The notes: generated by a model not told the origin, from the sequence alone. Counted from the first letter of the stretch, positions 1 to 7,427 are shown. The stretch: 29,320 nt of DNA from JAAUQA01 sp036351435 (GCA_036351435.1 JAZBPA010000009.1:1-29320); one strand, 5' to 3'. Translations and numbers: made by a program.

Positions 1-1937
1 TCCCAGGGCGCGCGGTTCACCTTGGTGGCGAGCAGCCAGCCTTCATGATAGAGCGCGTACTGGCCCATCATCTCGAAGTACTGGGTCTTGTGCCGGGACG
101 GCGCGTCGGCGTTCTCGGCGTCGAAGGTGTAGGCGAAGCTGGTGCCCTCGATGGGCGCCTGCTTGATCCCGTCAACGTACTCGGGGGCCTGGATGCCCGC
201 GACTTCCAGGATGGTCGGCGTCACGTCGATCAGGTGCATGAACTGCTCGCGCAGACCGCCTTTGTCCTTGATCCCCGCGGGCCAGGAAACGGCCATGTTC
301 TGGCGAATGCCGCCAAGCCTGGAGGCATTCTGCTTGAACCAGGTGAACGGCGTGTCGAACGCCCAGGACCAGTGGGCCGCCATGTGGTTGTAGGTCTCCT
401 CGGTTCCCCAGACGTCGTACCACTTCATCTGGGTCTCCGCCGGCATCTTGGTGACGCCGTTGAAGTAGGCCACCTCGTTGGGCGTACCCAGCAGGCCACC
501 CTCGGCACTGGTGCCGTTATCGCCGTTGATGTAGATGACCAGCGTGTTGTCCAGCTTGCCCATGTCATCGATGGCCTGGATGACCCGGCCGATCTCGTGG
601 TCGGTGTAGGCCGCGTAGGCAGCAAAAATCTCCACCTGTTTGATGAACAGCTTCCGCTCCGTGTCCGTCAGCTCGTCCCAGGGCTTGAGGACATCCTTCG
701 GCCAGGGCTCGAGCACGGCATCGGCGGGGATGACACCAAGCTTTTTCTGATTCGCGAAGATGCGCTCGCGCAGCTTCTCGTAACCGTCGTCGAACAGCTT
801 CATGGCGCTGATCTTCTGCACCCACTCCCTGGTCGGATGGTGCGGCGCGTGGGTGGCGCCGGGCGCGTACTTGACGAAGAACGGCTTGTCCGGATCGACC
901 TGGTTGAGGCGATTGATGTGTTCGATGGCGTCATCGGCCATGCCGGTGATGAGGTTCCACTCCGGATCACCCTTGAAGGGATAGATCTGGGTGGTGTTGC
1001 GAAACAGGTTCGGCTGCCACTGGTTGGCGTCGCCGCCGACGAAGCCGTAGAAGTACTCGAAGCCGAGACCGGTCGGCCACTTGTCGAACGGACCCGCCTG
1101 GCTGGCGGCGAAGGCCGGCGTATTGTGGTCCTTGCCGAACCACGACGTGGCGTAGCCGTTGTCCTTCAGGATGCGGCCGATGGTGGCCTTGTCCTCGGGA
1201 ATGATGCTGTTGTAACCGGGAAAACCGGTGGATTGCTCGGAAATGACACCGAAACCGACCGAGTGGTGATTGCGACCGGTGATCAGCGCGGCGCGCGACG
1301 GCGAACACAAGGCGGTGGAATGGATATTGTTGTAGCGGAGTCCCTCGTTGGCCACCCGGTCCAGCGCCGGTGTCGGGATGACGCCACCGAAGGTGCTCGG
1401 CACGCCGAAACCGGAATCATCGGTGATGATCAGCAGCACGTTGGGTGCGTCTTTCGGCGGCACGATGCGCGGCGGCCACCAGGGCTTGGAATCCACGGCG
1501 TTGGGCTTGATCACGCCGCCGAAGGCCGGTGGAGGCGCTGGCAGCTCTTTGCCTTCAATGGTTGTGGTGGCGCTCGGCGAGCCCAGCGTGCCGGTGATCT
1601 GGGGGGGATTGGTTGATCCTTGTTCGGGATTGGCAGTGGCCATCACCAGTTTCTGGCCAACCTCAATCTTGTCTGACGACAGCTTGTTCTGCGACTTCAG
1701 CGTGTCCAAGGGAATCTCGAAGCGCTCGCTAATCGCGATCAGATCGTCGTTTTCAACCACCATGTAGGTGGCAGTGTCAGTATCGTACTGACCCTGCGCG
1801 TGATGGCGCGACCCGGTATCGGCAGCCTGGGCGCTGCTGGCAACGAGACCGAATGCCAGAATCAAGATATAACAGCCACTCCCCTCTGAGGGGAGGCATG
1901 TTCGCCATTGAAACCAATCAAAAATGGATTTAATCAT
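1..1937 (-). CDS. Secreted LysM-domain arylsulfatase (3' end cut by window)
   Basis: Formylglycine-dependent sulfatase, expected to hydrolyse sulfate esters outside the cytoplasm. At least 645 residues are present and the C-terminus lies beyond base 1. Visible in order: a hydrophobic stretch at about residues 23-38 ending in SAQA (signal peptide); a LysM-like module at about 57-99 (VENDDLIAISERF ... VGQKLVMA); a proline-rich linker at 104-165; then the sulfatase fold with metal-binding DDSGFG at 173-178 and the signature CSPSRAALITGR at 211-222, where Cys211 is the residue converted to formylglycine. A later NGDNGTS motif fits the second metal-binding segment. The ATG at 1937 has AGGA nine bases upstream. 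The gene is divergent from an AraC regulator, a plausible controller. No sulfatase-maturing enzyme is in the window. The base composition is clearly GC-richer than the spacer upstream. The LysM module may tether the enzyme to peptidoglycan or another glycan (inference). Confidence 0.9.
   Translation of the reverse strand, partial: MIKSIFDWFQWRTCLPSEGSGCYILILAFGLVASSAQAADTGSRHHAQGQYDTDTATYMVVENDDLIAISERFEIPLDTLKSQNKLSSDKIEVGQKLVMATANPEQGSTNPPQITGTLGSPSATTTIEGKELPAPPPAFGGVIKPNAVDSKPWWPPRIVPPKDAPNVLLIITDDSGFGVPSTFGGVIPTPALDRVANEGLRYNNIHSTALCSPSRAALITGRNHHSVGFGVISEQSTGFPGYNSIIPEDKATIGRILKDNGYATSWFGKDHNTPAFAASQAGPFDKWPTGLGFEYFYGFVGGDANQWQPNLFRNTTQIYPFKGDPEWNLITGMADDAIEHINRLNQVDPDKPFFVKYAPGATHAPHHPTREWVQKISAMKLFDDGYEKLRERIFANQKKLGVIPADAVLEPWPKDVLKPWDELTDTERKLFIKQVEIFAAYAAYTDHEIGRVIQAIDDMGKLDNTLVIYINGDNGTSAEGGLLGTPNEVAYFNGVTKMPAETQMKWYDVWGTEETYNHMAAHWSWAFDTPFTWFKQNASRLGGIRQNMAVSWPAGIKDKGGLREQFMHLIDVTPTILEVAGIQAPEYVDGIKQAPIEGTSFAYTFDAENADAPSRHKTQYFEMMGQYALYHEGWLLATKVNRAPW
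1879..1895. repeat. Perfect inverted repeat inside the sulfatase signal region
   Basis: Arms CTCCCCTC and GAGGGGAG (8 bp, perfect) are separated by one base. It lies inside the first 20 codons of the arylsulfatase and encodes part of the polar segment before the hydrophobic core of the signal peptide. It could fold near the start of the mRNA, or be a small inserted repeat. A related C/T-rich and G/A-rich stem is found at 20228-20253. Confidence 0.5.
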
Positions 1938-2189
1938 AATGGGTTATCCTGTAAATGTTTGATTTTTTATGGTTAATTGCTTCAACAAGACTTCACCTCC
2001 GACTTCTCTTCCGCAAGGGAAGAAGGGCATGTTTAATCAGTTCTTTCTTGTTTGCTCTCAGCGATAAATTGCACCGCGGTAACCCCGTTGTTACGTTCGG
2101 TTTGTTCGGTGTGCGAGGCCAGCTTAGAAAGGCGGTTTCAACAAGAAACGTCGTGTCATCATCAGGTGAACCCCCTTTCAAGATGGACT

Positions 2190-2208
2190 ATTCCAATTCT
2201 TTTGGAAT
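2190..2208. promoter_or_regulatory. Inverted repeat, candidate operator
   Basis: Arms ATTCCAA and TTGGAAT are perfect over 7 bp with a 5-base spacer. They lie about 170 bases upstream of the AraC start and 250 bases upstream of the sulfatase start. The position fits a shared regulatory site, but no binding evidence exists in the sequence alone. Confidence 0.35.
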
Positions 2209-2223
2209 TATCAACTTAGAGTT

Positions 2224-2240
2224 TCGTCATGACTTGACGA
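2224..2240. promoter_or_regulatory. Inverted repeat, candidate operator
   Basis: Arms TCGTCA and TGACGA are perfect over 6 bp with a 5-base spacer, 16 bases from the preceding inverted repeat. Two such elements in tandem in a divergent promoter region are suggestive, though each alone could arise by chance. Confidence 0.3.
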
Positions 2241-2376
2241 CAGCGGGTACTTATTTTTGGCCTTTTATGCCTTTCAATTTATTATTATTAAGCAGAAAAA
2301 ATTACCGCGCTTGATAAAATACGACAAAAAGTATGGTTTTTTGAAAAACAACAATGATGACTAATGCATTTGTGAG

Positions 2377-3420
2377 ATGACTGCCCAAACGTTTGTACAA
2401 AAACAGCCTGTTCAGGAAGGTTATTTACGAGTTGGCCCACTCGTCTGCGTTCCGCAGATTCTACGGGAGCGAGGCGTCGATCCGGCTGAAATAGTCACTG
2501 GTACGGGTCTTGATTTGACCCTGTTTGACGACCCTGAAAAAATGTTGGAATTTGCAAATGTGGGTCGATTGTTGCGCTGGTGCGAGGTGCGATTGCAATG
2601 TCCCCATTTCGGATTGCTCATTGGGCGGAGGTCAGGGATAGAGTGTCTGGGAGTTTTAGGTGGCTTATTGCGATTCTTACCCAACATCGGCTCGGTATTG
2701 CACGCCTTGGTCAACCACCTACACATACATGATCGGGGTGCAGTACTAGAACTATCGGTCGAGCACAATGCGGCTGTACTGAGCTACTTGATTTACCAGC
2801 AGGGAGTGGAAGGCACTAACCACATTCACGACGGTGCCATTGCAATTGCCTTTAACATCCTGCGGGAACTGTGTGGTTCAACTTGGCTACCTACCGAGGT
2901 GCTGTTTTCCCGCCGACCGCCGCACGATATGCAACCCTACAAGCGTTTCTTTCAAGCACCACTCCGTTTCGATGTGGAGCGAACCGCACTGGTATTCCCA
3001 GCGAAGTGGCTTGATCAGCCCAGAGTAGATGTTGACTCCAGCCTGCGTCGTCAGCTTGAACACCAGATTACCGCATTGGAAAACACAGATGATTATGACC
3101 TGGTCGTTCAGATACGCCGAGTGTTACGAATCATTTTGATTGCCCACCGAAGTACTCTGGAACAGGTAGCAGAGCTTTTTTCGATACACAGTCGCACCTT
3201 GAATCGTCGATTGCTGGAACAAGGTTACACCTTCCGGGGACTAACTGATGAAGTTCGCTTCGAAATCGCCCGCCAGTTGTTAGAAAACAGCCGCATGCCC
3301 ATAGGTCAAATTGCGGCGACGCTCCACTATAGTGAAACCTGCGCTTTCACCCGGGCATTCCGGCGTTGGTCCGGGGTGACACCGAAGGCATGGCGATCCA
3401 GAGCCAGACCAGGGAATTGA
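2377..3420 (+). CDS. AraC-family transcriptional regulator with arabinose-binding-type N-terminal domain
   Basis: DNA-binding regulator of 347 residues, the usual length for the OruR-like AraC subgroup. Residues about 20-210 resemble the Arabinose_bd N-terminal effector/oligomerisation domain. Residues about 250-340 hold the two helix-turn-helix motifs (STLEQVAELFSIHSRTLNRRL, then MPIGQIAATLHYSETCAFTRAF) ending in the family hallmark FRRWSGVTPKAWR. The ATG at 2377 has only a weak purine stretch ahead of it (GTGAG). A tiny reading frame at 2354-2380 ends in an ATGA overlap with this start. Because it is divergent from the arylsulfatase, it is the natural candidate to control that gene (inference). 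Its codon use is less GC-rich than the sulfatase. Effector unknown. Confidence 0.9.
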   Translation: MTAQTFVQKQPVQEGYLRVGPLVCVPQILRERGVDPAEIVTGTGLDLTLFDDPEKMLEFANVGRLLRWCEVRLQCPHFGLLIGRRSGIECLGVLGGLLRFLPNIGSVLHALVNHLHIHDRGAVLELSVEHNAAVLSYLIYQQGVEGTNHIHDGAIAIAFNILRELCGSTWLPTEVLFSRRPPHDMQPYKRFFQAPLRFDVERTALVFPAKWLDQPRVDVDSSLRRQLEHQITALENTDDYDLVVQIRRVLRIILIAHRSTLEQVAELFSIHSRTLNRRLLEQGYTFRGLTDEVRFEIARQLLENSRMPIGQIAATLHYSETCAFTRAFRRWSGVTPKAWRSRARPGN

Positions 3421-3514
3421 AGCCAATCTACAGCTGAAGACATCAGTTTTCCCGCGTTTAAGCAGTAATTTTGGCCCGATAGGAGAAATCCAAAAACAGA
3501 GCAACACAAGCCGC

Positions 3515-3709
3515 TCAACTATCGTCCTCACTCCTGGCGCTGACAGTTACCGCCCCATCCTCGTCGACATGAACGGTCAACGCGATTGGTCGACAGCACA
3601 CTTCGCAGTCTTCAATGTAATTCTGTTCGATCAGACTGCAATCCACTACTAGTTCGATGAGTTCACCACAGTAGGGGCAATCGACAGAAACTGTTTCAAG
3701 GCCGTTCAT
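3515..3709 (-). CDS. CPXCG motif-containing cysteine-rich protein
   Basis: Small protein of 64 residues of the Cys_rich_CPXG family, which is common in gammaproteobacteria and has no assigned function. It has CPYCG at residues 11-15 and a second cysteine group, C35-x2-C38-C39, consistent with one bound zinc or a redox pair. It is acidic overall and ends in a serine/acid-rich tail (SARSEDDS). It lies 49 bases downstream of the DUF433 gene on the same strand, so the two may be co-transcribed, and it converges with the AraC gene. No strong Shine-Dalgarno sequence precedes the ATG at 3709. Confidence 0.85.
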   Translation of the reverse strand: MNGLETVSVDCPYCGELIELVVDCSLIEQNYIEDCEVCCRPIALTVHVDEDGAVTVSARSEDDS

Positions 3710-3758
3710 CGGGATTTTGGATGCGGCGTTTTTTTCTACTGGACATCCAGCCAGAGGA

Positions 3759-3983
3759 TCACGCCGCTAACACAGGATGATCAAGACAGCGGCTGGCATA
3801 ACGTAGACAAGCTTGGATGTCCTCAGGCTCTAAATCGGGCATTTCCGCCAGAATCTGGTCAGCACTCAATCCGCTTGCGAACAAATCAAGCACATCCGTT
3901 ACGCGAATACGCATACCGCGGACACAAGGACGTCCGCCGCACTGCTTTGGGTTATAAGTGATGCGTTGTTCTGATTTATCCAT
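3759..3983 (-). CDS. DUF433 domain protein (antitoxin-like)
   Basis: A 74-residue DUF433 protein. The family hallmark is visible: CGGRPCVRGMRIRVTDVLDLFASGLS, then a helical stretch EMPDLEPEDIQACLRYA. DUF433 proteins are DNA-binding-like and often serve as the antitoxin half of a pair with a PIN-type DUF5615 toxin. I chose the ATG at 3983 because GGAGAAGAG lies about 8 bases upstream; an 11-residue extension to a start at 4016 lacks this signal. No DUF5615 gene is next to it: the following gene is the CPXCG protein. It is therefore either an orphan or has another role. Confidence 0.85.
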   Translation of the reverse strand: MDKSEQRITYNPKQCGGRPCVRGMRIRVTDVLDLFASGLSADQILAEMPDLEPEDIQACLRYASRCLDHPVLAA

Positions 3984-4016
3984 TGCTCTTCTCCAACTCT
4001 GGGACGCTAATACCAA

Positions 4017-4171
4017 CGTCTATGCCACCCACTGACCACAACATCTTACAGGTTTCAAAGCATTGCTAGAGAGGGTTATGTTAGGAGATTCTGAGGCTGA
4101 AATTAACTGCAATTGGGCCTGCAGGCCTCGCCGAACCAACGGTTCATAGTTTGGCTAGGTTGATCTTGAGA
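4017..4171. other. Short intergenic region downstream of tRNA-Asn
   Basis: No gene is seen. It contains a perfect 12-bp palindrome GGCCTGCAGGCC at 4116-4127, about 45 bases beyond the tRNA 3' end. It might help terminate tRNA transcription, but no T-run follows on the minus strand. Confidence 0.4.
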
Positions 4172-4247
<76 letters not shown>

Positions 4248-4263
4248 TTAGTGAAGAACAGGA

Positions 4264-4292
4264 ATATTACTGGCTAAAAGCGATAGGGTCAA
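4264..4292 (-). promoter_or_regulatory. Sigma-70-type promoter of tRNA-Asn
   Basis: Read on the minus strand, TTGACC (-35) is followed by exactly 17 bases and TAATAT (-10). The -10 box ends 16 bases before the mature tRNA 5' end, which leaves room for a short leader. The -35 box matches the consensus at 5 of 6 positions and the -10 box at 4 of 6. Confidence 0.7.
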
Positions 4293-4391
4293 TAAGCGCG
4301 TGACTCGTCCAGGGCGATCAGGGCGTGATTCAAAGTGATGCAAGCCGCATAATGCCGGATAACTGAGCGCTACTATCCCAGGGAGACGCTG

Positions 4392-4520
4392 ATGTTAACC
4401 CTAAACCGAGATTGGGTATTAAGCGAGCGGCTAAATCGCCATCCGCAGTTGCGCAATGTTAATGGACACTTAGCCCATTTGTTCGCCAACGCATCGTCAA
4501 GCAGCAGCAACTGCAATTGA
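4392..4520 (+). CDS. Small unrecognised open frame (42 aa), possible gene remnant
   Basis: This short frame begins MLTLNRDWVLSER and ends in a serine-rich tail SSSSSNCN. GGGAGA lies at a suitable distance before the ATG, and the stop is 7 bases before the LysR start, so translation is possible. The first 20 residues look protein-like while the tail does not, as expected for the start of a longer gene broken after about 25 codons. A transposase N-terminus is one possibility, but I cannot establish it. It could equally be a leader peptide for the regulator. Confidence 0.35.
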   Translation: MLTLNRDWVLSERLNRHPQLRNVNGHLAHLFANASSSSSNCN

Positions 4521-4527
4521 ATCAGGT

Positions 4528-5421
4528 ATGGCCCGACTAAATCTCGAACAGCTTAAGGCATTTCTCGCAGTCATCAGACTTGGCGGCATCAACAAAGCCT
4601 CTACAGCGCTGAACCTGACACAACCGGCAGTAAGCTCTCGGATCAGGAACCTGGAGGAAACCCTCGGCGCACAACTTTTCGAAAGATCAGCAACCGGTAT
4701 TCGCCTGACGAAACGTGGCGAACTTCTGGTTCGCTATGCTGAGCAGATCGAGCGAACGGCAAGCCGGATTGAGAAGGACGTCATGGACCCTAAAGGGGTG
4801 GAAGGACTGCTCCGGATTGGCGTCTCCGAGACGATCGCCCAATGTTGGCTTCCGGATTTTATCTCAAGGTTGCATCAACGGTTCCCGAATCTCGAAATCG
4901 AGATCAACGTCGATATTTCGGTCAATCTCCGCGAGGATTTGCTCAATCGCGAGATTGATCTGGCCATCCTACTCGGTCCAATTTCCGAATACTCGGTGGA
5001 CAACATTATGCTGCCGGTTTTCGATTTGGCATGGTATGTATCGAGCGGGACCGACCAACCCGAAGACGGCCCCTCCGGACATCTGCGCAATCCGATAATC
5101 ACCTATGCACGCAATACTCGTCCGTATCGGGAGCTCAAGGCCGAGCTTTTTGATCGGATCGGTCCCTCAGCGAAGTTTCTCCCCTCTTCATCCCTCTCTG
5201 CCTGTTTTCGCTTAGTGGAAGCTGGGCTTGGTGTTGCCGCTCTCCCTCGTGTGCTTGGCAACGAGTTTGTCGATGTCGGCAGGCTTTTGGAATTCGATCC
5301 CGGTTGGGTTCCAAGTCCTCTCCGGTTCTCGGTTTCCTATCTTGGCGATCCCCCAAGCGACTTGGTTGCAACCGCTGCGCTGCTTGCTGAACAAACAGCG
5401 AAGGAGTTCTTAGAGATATAG
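4528..5421 (+). CDS. LysR-family transcriptional regulator
   Basis: Regulator of 297 residues, a standard LysR length. The winged helix-turn-helix is at residues 1-62 (LEQLKAFLAVIRLGGINKASTAL, then LTQPAVSSRIRNLEETLGAQLFER). It is followed by a linker helix and a periplasmic-binding-protein-like effector domain at about 88-295. It lies just upstream of, and in the same direction as, the D-glutamate cyclase/TRAP/5-oxoprolinase genes, with an 84-base AT-rich gap holding a dyad (5431-5446). It most likely controls that cluster in response to its substrate (inference). Same-direction placement is less common for LysR than divergent placement, so the gap may serve as an internal promoter. No strong Shine-Dalgarno sequence is seen before the ATG; AATCAGG is the nearest purine stretch. 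Confidence 0.93.
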   Translation: MARLNLEQLKAFLAVIRLGGINKASTALNLTQPAVSSRIRNLEETLGAQLFERSATGIRLTKRGELLVRYAEQIERTASRIEKDVMDPKGVEGLLRIGVSETIAQCWLPDFISRLHQRFPNLEIEINVDISVNLREDLLNREIDLAILLGPISEYSVDNIMLPVFDLAWYVSSGTDQPEDGPSGHLRNPIITYARNTRPYRELKAELFDRIGPSAKFLPSSSLSACFRLVEAGLGVAALPRVLGNEFVDVGRLLEFDPGWVPSPLRFSVSYLGDPPSDLVATAALLAEQTAKEFLEI

Positions 5422-5430
5422 ATAATATTT

Positions 5431-5446
5431 ATATGATAAAGCATAT
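5431..5446. promoter_or_regulatory. AT-rich dyad, candidate LysR binding site
   Basis: Arms ATATG and CATAT surround a 6-base spacer inside an exceptionally AT-rich stretch (5421-5470) between the LysR gene and the cyclase gene. Its size and interrupted-dyad form agree with the T-N11-A style of LysR sites. The start codon of the cyclase is 60 bases further on, so a promoter fits in this gap. Confidence 0.4.
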
Positions 5447-5505
5447 TTAATTAATTTGTTTTTATATTCAGGTGCGGCAATACTTGGGGAAACCTGAGGA
5501 GCATT

Positions 5506-6336
5506 ATGAATATTAGCTACGAAACACTTTCATCCGGATCGCTGCCTGAGCTACGACAGGCCATTAGAACCGGACAGTACGGCTCGCATACGGCTGGCCT
5601 TGGTGTCGGCTACTTGCAAGCCAATCTTGCGATCATGCCGGAAGCCCACGCACTTGATTTTATGCGGTTCTGCCAGCGCAATCCGAAGCCTTGCCCATTG
5701 GTCGGGGTATCCGACACGGGTGATCCGATGCTGAGGACGCTGGGCCACGATATCGATATTCGCAGCGATGTGCCTGCCTATAACATCTACCGAGCAGGTG
5801 TTCTGGAAGGTAGCGTTGCCAACATAGATCATCTCTGGCAGAACGATTTGGTGACTTTCGCACTGGGGTGTTCGTTCACCTTTGAAAACGCCTTGCAGAA
5901 AGTAGGGATTCCGCTTTGGCATATCGAACACGACACAATCGTGCCCATGTTCCGCACCAACATTGCTACCGTTCCCGCAGGACCGTTCCGGGGCCCAATG
6001 GTCGTCAGCATGAGGTCTATCCCCCAGGATCGCATTGATCAGGTGATTGAGATCTCACGTAGGTATCCGCTCGCGCATGGGGCGCCGGTGCATGTCGGTG
6101 ATCCGACGCAAATCGGCATAGTGGATATCGACAACCCGGATTGGGGCGATCCCGCGCCCGTCGCCAAAGGCGAGGTTCCTATTTTCTGGGCCTGTGGAGT
6201 AACCCCACAAGCTGCGATCGAACAAGCCAAGATTCCGCTTTGCATCACCCACAAGCCCGGACACATGCTGATCACCGATGTTCCGGAAGATGCAGAGGTT
6301 CCCGTGATCGCGAATGCAAGTGCGCCTCGCGCGTAA
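5506..6336 (+). CDS. D-glutamate cyclase family protein (DUF1445/YcsI, often labelled putative hydro-lyase)
   Basis: Protein of 276 residues with the hallmarks of the D-Glu_cyclase (DUF1445) family: LGVGYLQANLAIMP near residue 35, HVGDPTQIGIVDIDNPDWGD near 190-210, FWACGVTPQ near 228, and THKPGHMLITDV near 248. The characterised vertebrate mitochondrial member (DGLUCY) converts D-glutamate to 5-oxo-D-proline; bacterial members are mostly uncharacterised. GAGGAG lies 4 bases before the ATG at 5506. It is first in a tightly packed unit, 35 bases ahead of the TRAP binding protein. The 5-oxoprolinase at the end of the unit uses the cyclase's expected product, which supports a D-glutamate/5-oxoproline role. 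An unrelated hydro-lyase activity cannot be excluded. It has no signal peptide and is cytoplasmic. Confidence 0.88.
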   Translation: MNISYETLSSGSLPELRQAIRTGQYGSHTAGLGVGYLQANLAIMPEAHALDFMRFCQRNPKPCPLVGVSDTGDPMLRTLGHDIDIRSDVPAYNIYRAGVLEGSVANIDHLWQNDLVTFALGCSFTFENALQKVGIPLWHIEHDTIVPMFRTNIATVPAGPFRGPMVVSMRSIPQDRIDQVIEISRRYPLAHGAPVHVGDPTQIGIVDIDNPDWGDPAPVAKGEVPIFWACGVTPQAAIEQAKIPLCITHKPGHMLITDVPEDAEVPVIANASAPRA

Positions 6337-6371
6337 TTAACCCAATCCCTGACCCAACAAGGAGTGCCCCA

Positions 6372-7406
6372 ATGAAAAAAGCCGTCCTGCTGTTGTCCAC
6401 AGCCCTGGCCGCCTCGCCGATATTGGCCGAAGATTTGTCGGTCGTCGGGAGTTGGTCGAGCCTTCCTCTGCACAAGGAGTTCGAAGCACCGTTCTGGTCA
6501 AACACCCTGCCCGATGCATCCGGCAGCACAATCAACGTCAACCTGACGACCCACGACCAGATGAACCTGGGAGTTGCCGACGTATATAGGCTGTTGGGAC
6601 AAGGGGTCTATGACGTGGGCATGACTGTCGCGGACTATGCGGTGGCCGATGCGCCCGAGCTTGAGGGTCTAGACGTACCGCTGCTTGCCCTCAATGCGAA
6701 GGATGAGCGTGGGTTGGTCGATGCTGCAAAACCGATGGTCGCAGACATCTTCAAGACCCGCTTCAACAGCCATGTGCTCGCCATCGCGCCCTATCCGCCG
6801 CAGATCGTCTTTTGCAATCGCGATATTTCGGGGCTGGACGACCTGAAAGGCCTCAAGGTTAGAGCATCCGGTCGGATGACCGCGAAATTTCTTGAGGCGC
6901 TTGGCGCCGAGGGCGTGAATGTAAGCTTCGCCGAGGTGCCCGGTGCACTTCAGAAAGGCGTGGTCGACTGCGCCGTGACCGGGGCCGGATCGGGCTACAG
7001 CGCTGGTTGGTGGGAAGTGTCCACGCACTTGTTACCGATCCCGCTGGGTGGCTGGGACCCGGTTGTGACCGCGATTAACTTGGACAAGTGGAACAGCCTC
7101 CCGTCGGATACACAGCAACTGATCCAGACTGAGATCACCGCCAACTACGAGGACCCCGCGTGGGCAGCTGCGCAGGGTGCGCTCGAAAACGATATCGCCT
7201 GCCTGACCGGCAATGGCACCTGCACGTCCGGCGAGGCGCGCTCCATGAAGCAGGTCGCAGTGAGCGATGCCGATTTCGCTAAGGCGCGGGAGATTCTCCA
7301 AAGCCAAGTCCTCCCGGAGTGGGCCCAACGTGCAGGCCCGGAATGGACCGCGCGTTGGAACGCAACGGTCGGCAAGGCTGCCGGCATCAGCATTAGCGCT
7401 GAGTAA
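6372..7406 (+). CDS. TRAP transporter substrate-binding protein, DctP type
   Basis: Periplasmic solute receptor of 344 residues that would deliver a small carboxylate to the membrane subunits encoded next. A Sec signal peptide spans residues 1-19 (MKKAVLLLSTALAASPILA, cleavage before ED). The mature part has the DctP fold; the segment DLKGLKVRASGR near residue 160 carries the conserved arginine that normally binds the ligand carboxylate. PGALQKGVVDCAVTGAGSG further on is typical of the family. I chose ATG 6372 because it follows GGAG and opens the signal peptide; the frame upstream is non-coding overlap with the cyclase. Cys residues near the C-terminus (IACLTGNGTC) may form a disulfide. The ligand is unknown; 5-oxoproline or D-glutamate is inferred from the neighbours. 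Confidence 0.92.
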   Translation: MKKAVLLLSTALAASPILAEDLSVVGSWSSLPLHKEFEAPFWSNTLPDASGSTINVNLTTHDQMNLGVADVYRLLGQGVYDVGMTVADYAVADAPELEGLDVPLLALNAKDERGLVDAAKPMVADIFKTRFNSHVLAIAPYPPQIVFCNRDISGLDDLKGLKVRASGRMTAKFLEALGAEGVNVSFAEVPGALQKGVVDCAVTGAGSGYSAGWWEVSTHLLPIPLGGWDPVVTAINLDKWNSLPSDTQQLIQTEITANYEDPAWAAAQGALENDIACLTGNGTCTSGEARSMKQVAVSDADFAKAREILQSQVLPEWAQRAGPEWTARWNATVGKAAGISISAE

Positions 7407-7427
7407 TCAGCCTTGGAGGGGACCCAA

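Larger units (their letters stand above)
1938..2376. promoter_or_regulatory. Divergent intergenic region between arylsulfatase and AraC regulator
   Basis: This 439-base AT-rich spacer must hold the promoters for both divergent genes. I see no convincing protein gene: an open frame at 1955-2314 has unlikely composition and no homology I recognise. Two inverted repeats stand out, ATTCCAA/TTGGAAT at 2190-2208 and TCGTCA/TGACGA at 2224-2240; they are candidates for AraC-family or other operator sites. A weaker TCTTCC/GGAAGA hairpin lies near 2010-2030. I could not place sigma-70 boxes with confidence. Confidence 0.5.

Noticed and set aside
45..1616. A 523-codon open frame on the plus strand opposite the arylsulfatase
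   Set aside because: It is a GC-rich antisense shadow: the minus-strand frame has signal peptide, LysM and a full sulfatase active-site signature, while the plus-strand frame is valine/glycine/arginine-rich with no recognisable domain.
1955..2314. A 119-codon open frame in the divergent spacer
   Set aside because: Low-complexity, AT-driven composition, no ribosome site, no recognised family, and it would occupy the promoter region of both flanking genes.
4392..4520. A transposase remnant
   Set aside because: The first 20 residues are only vaguely reminiscent of transposase starts. There are no terminal inverted repeats or target duplications, so I kept it only as an unrecognised small frame.
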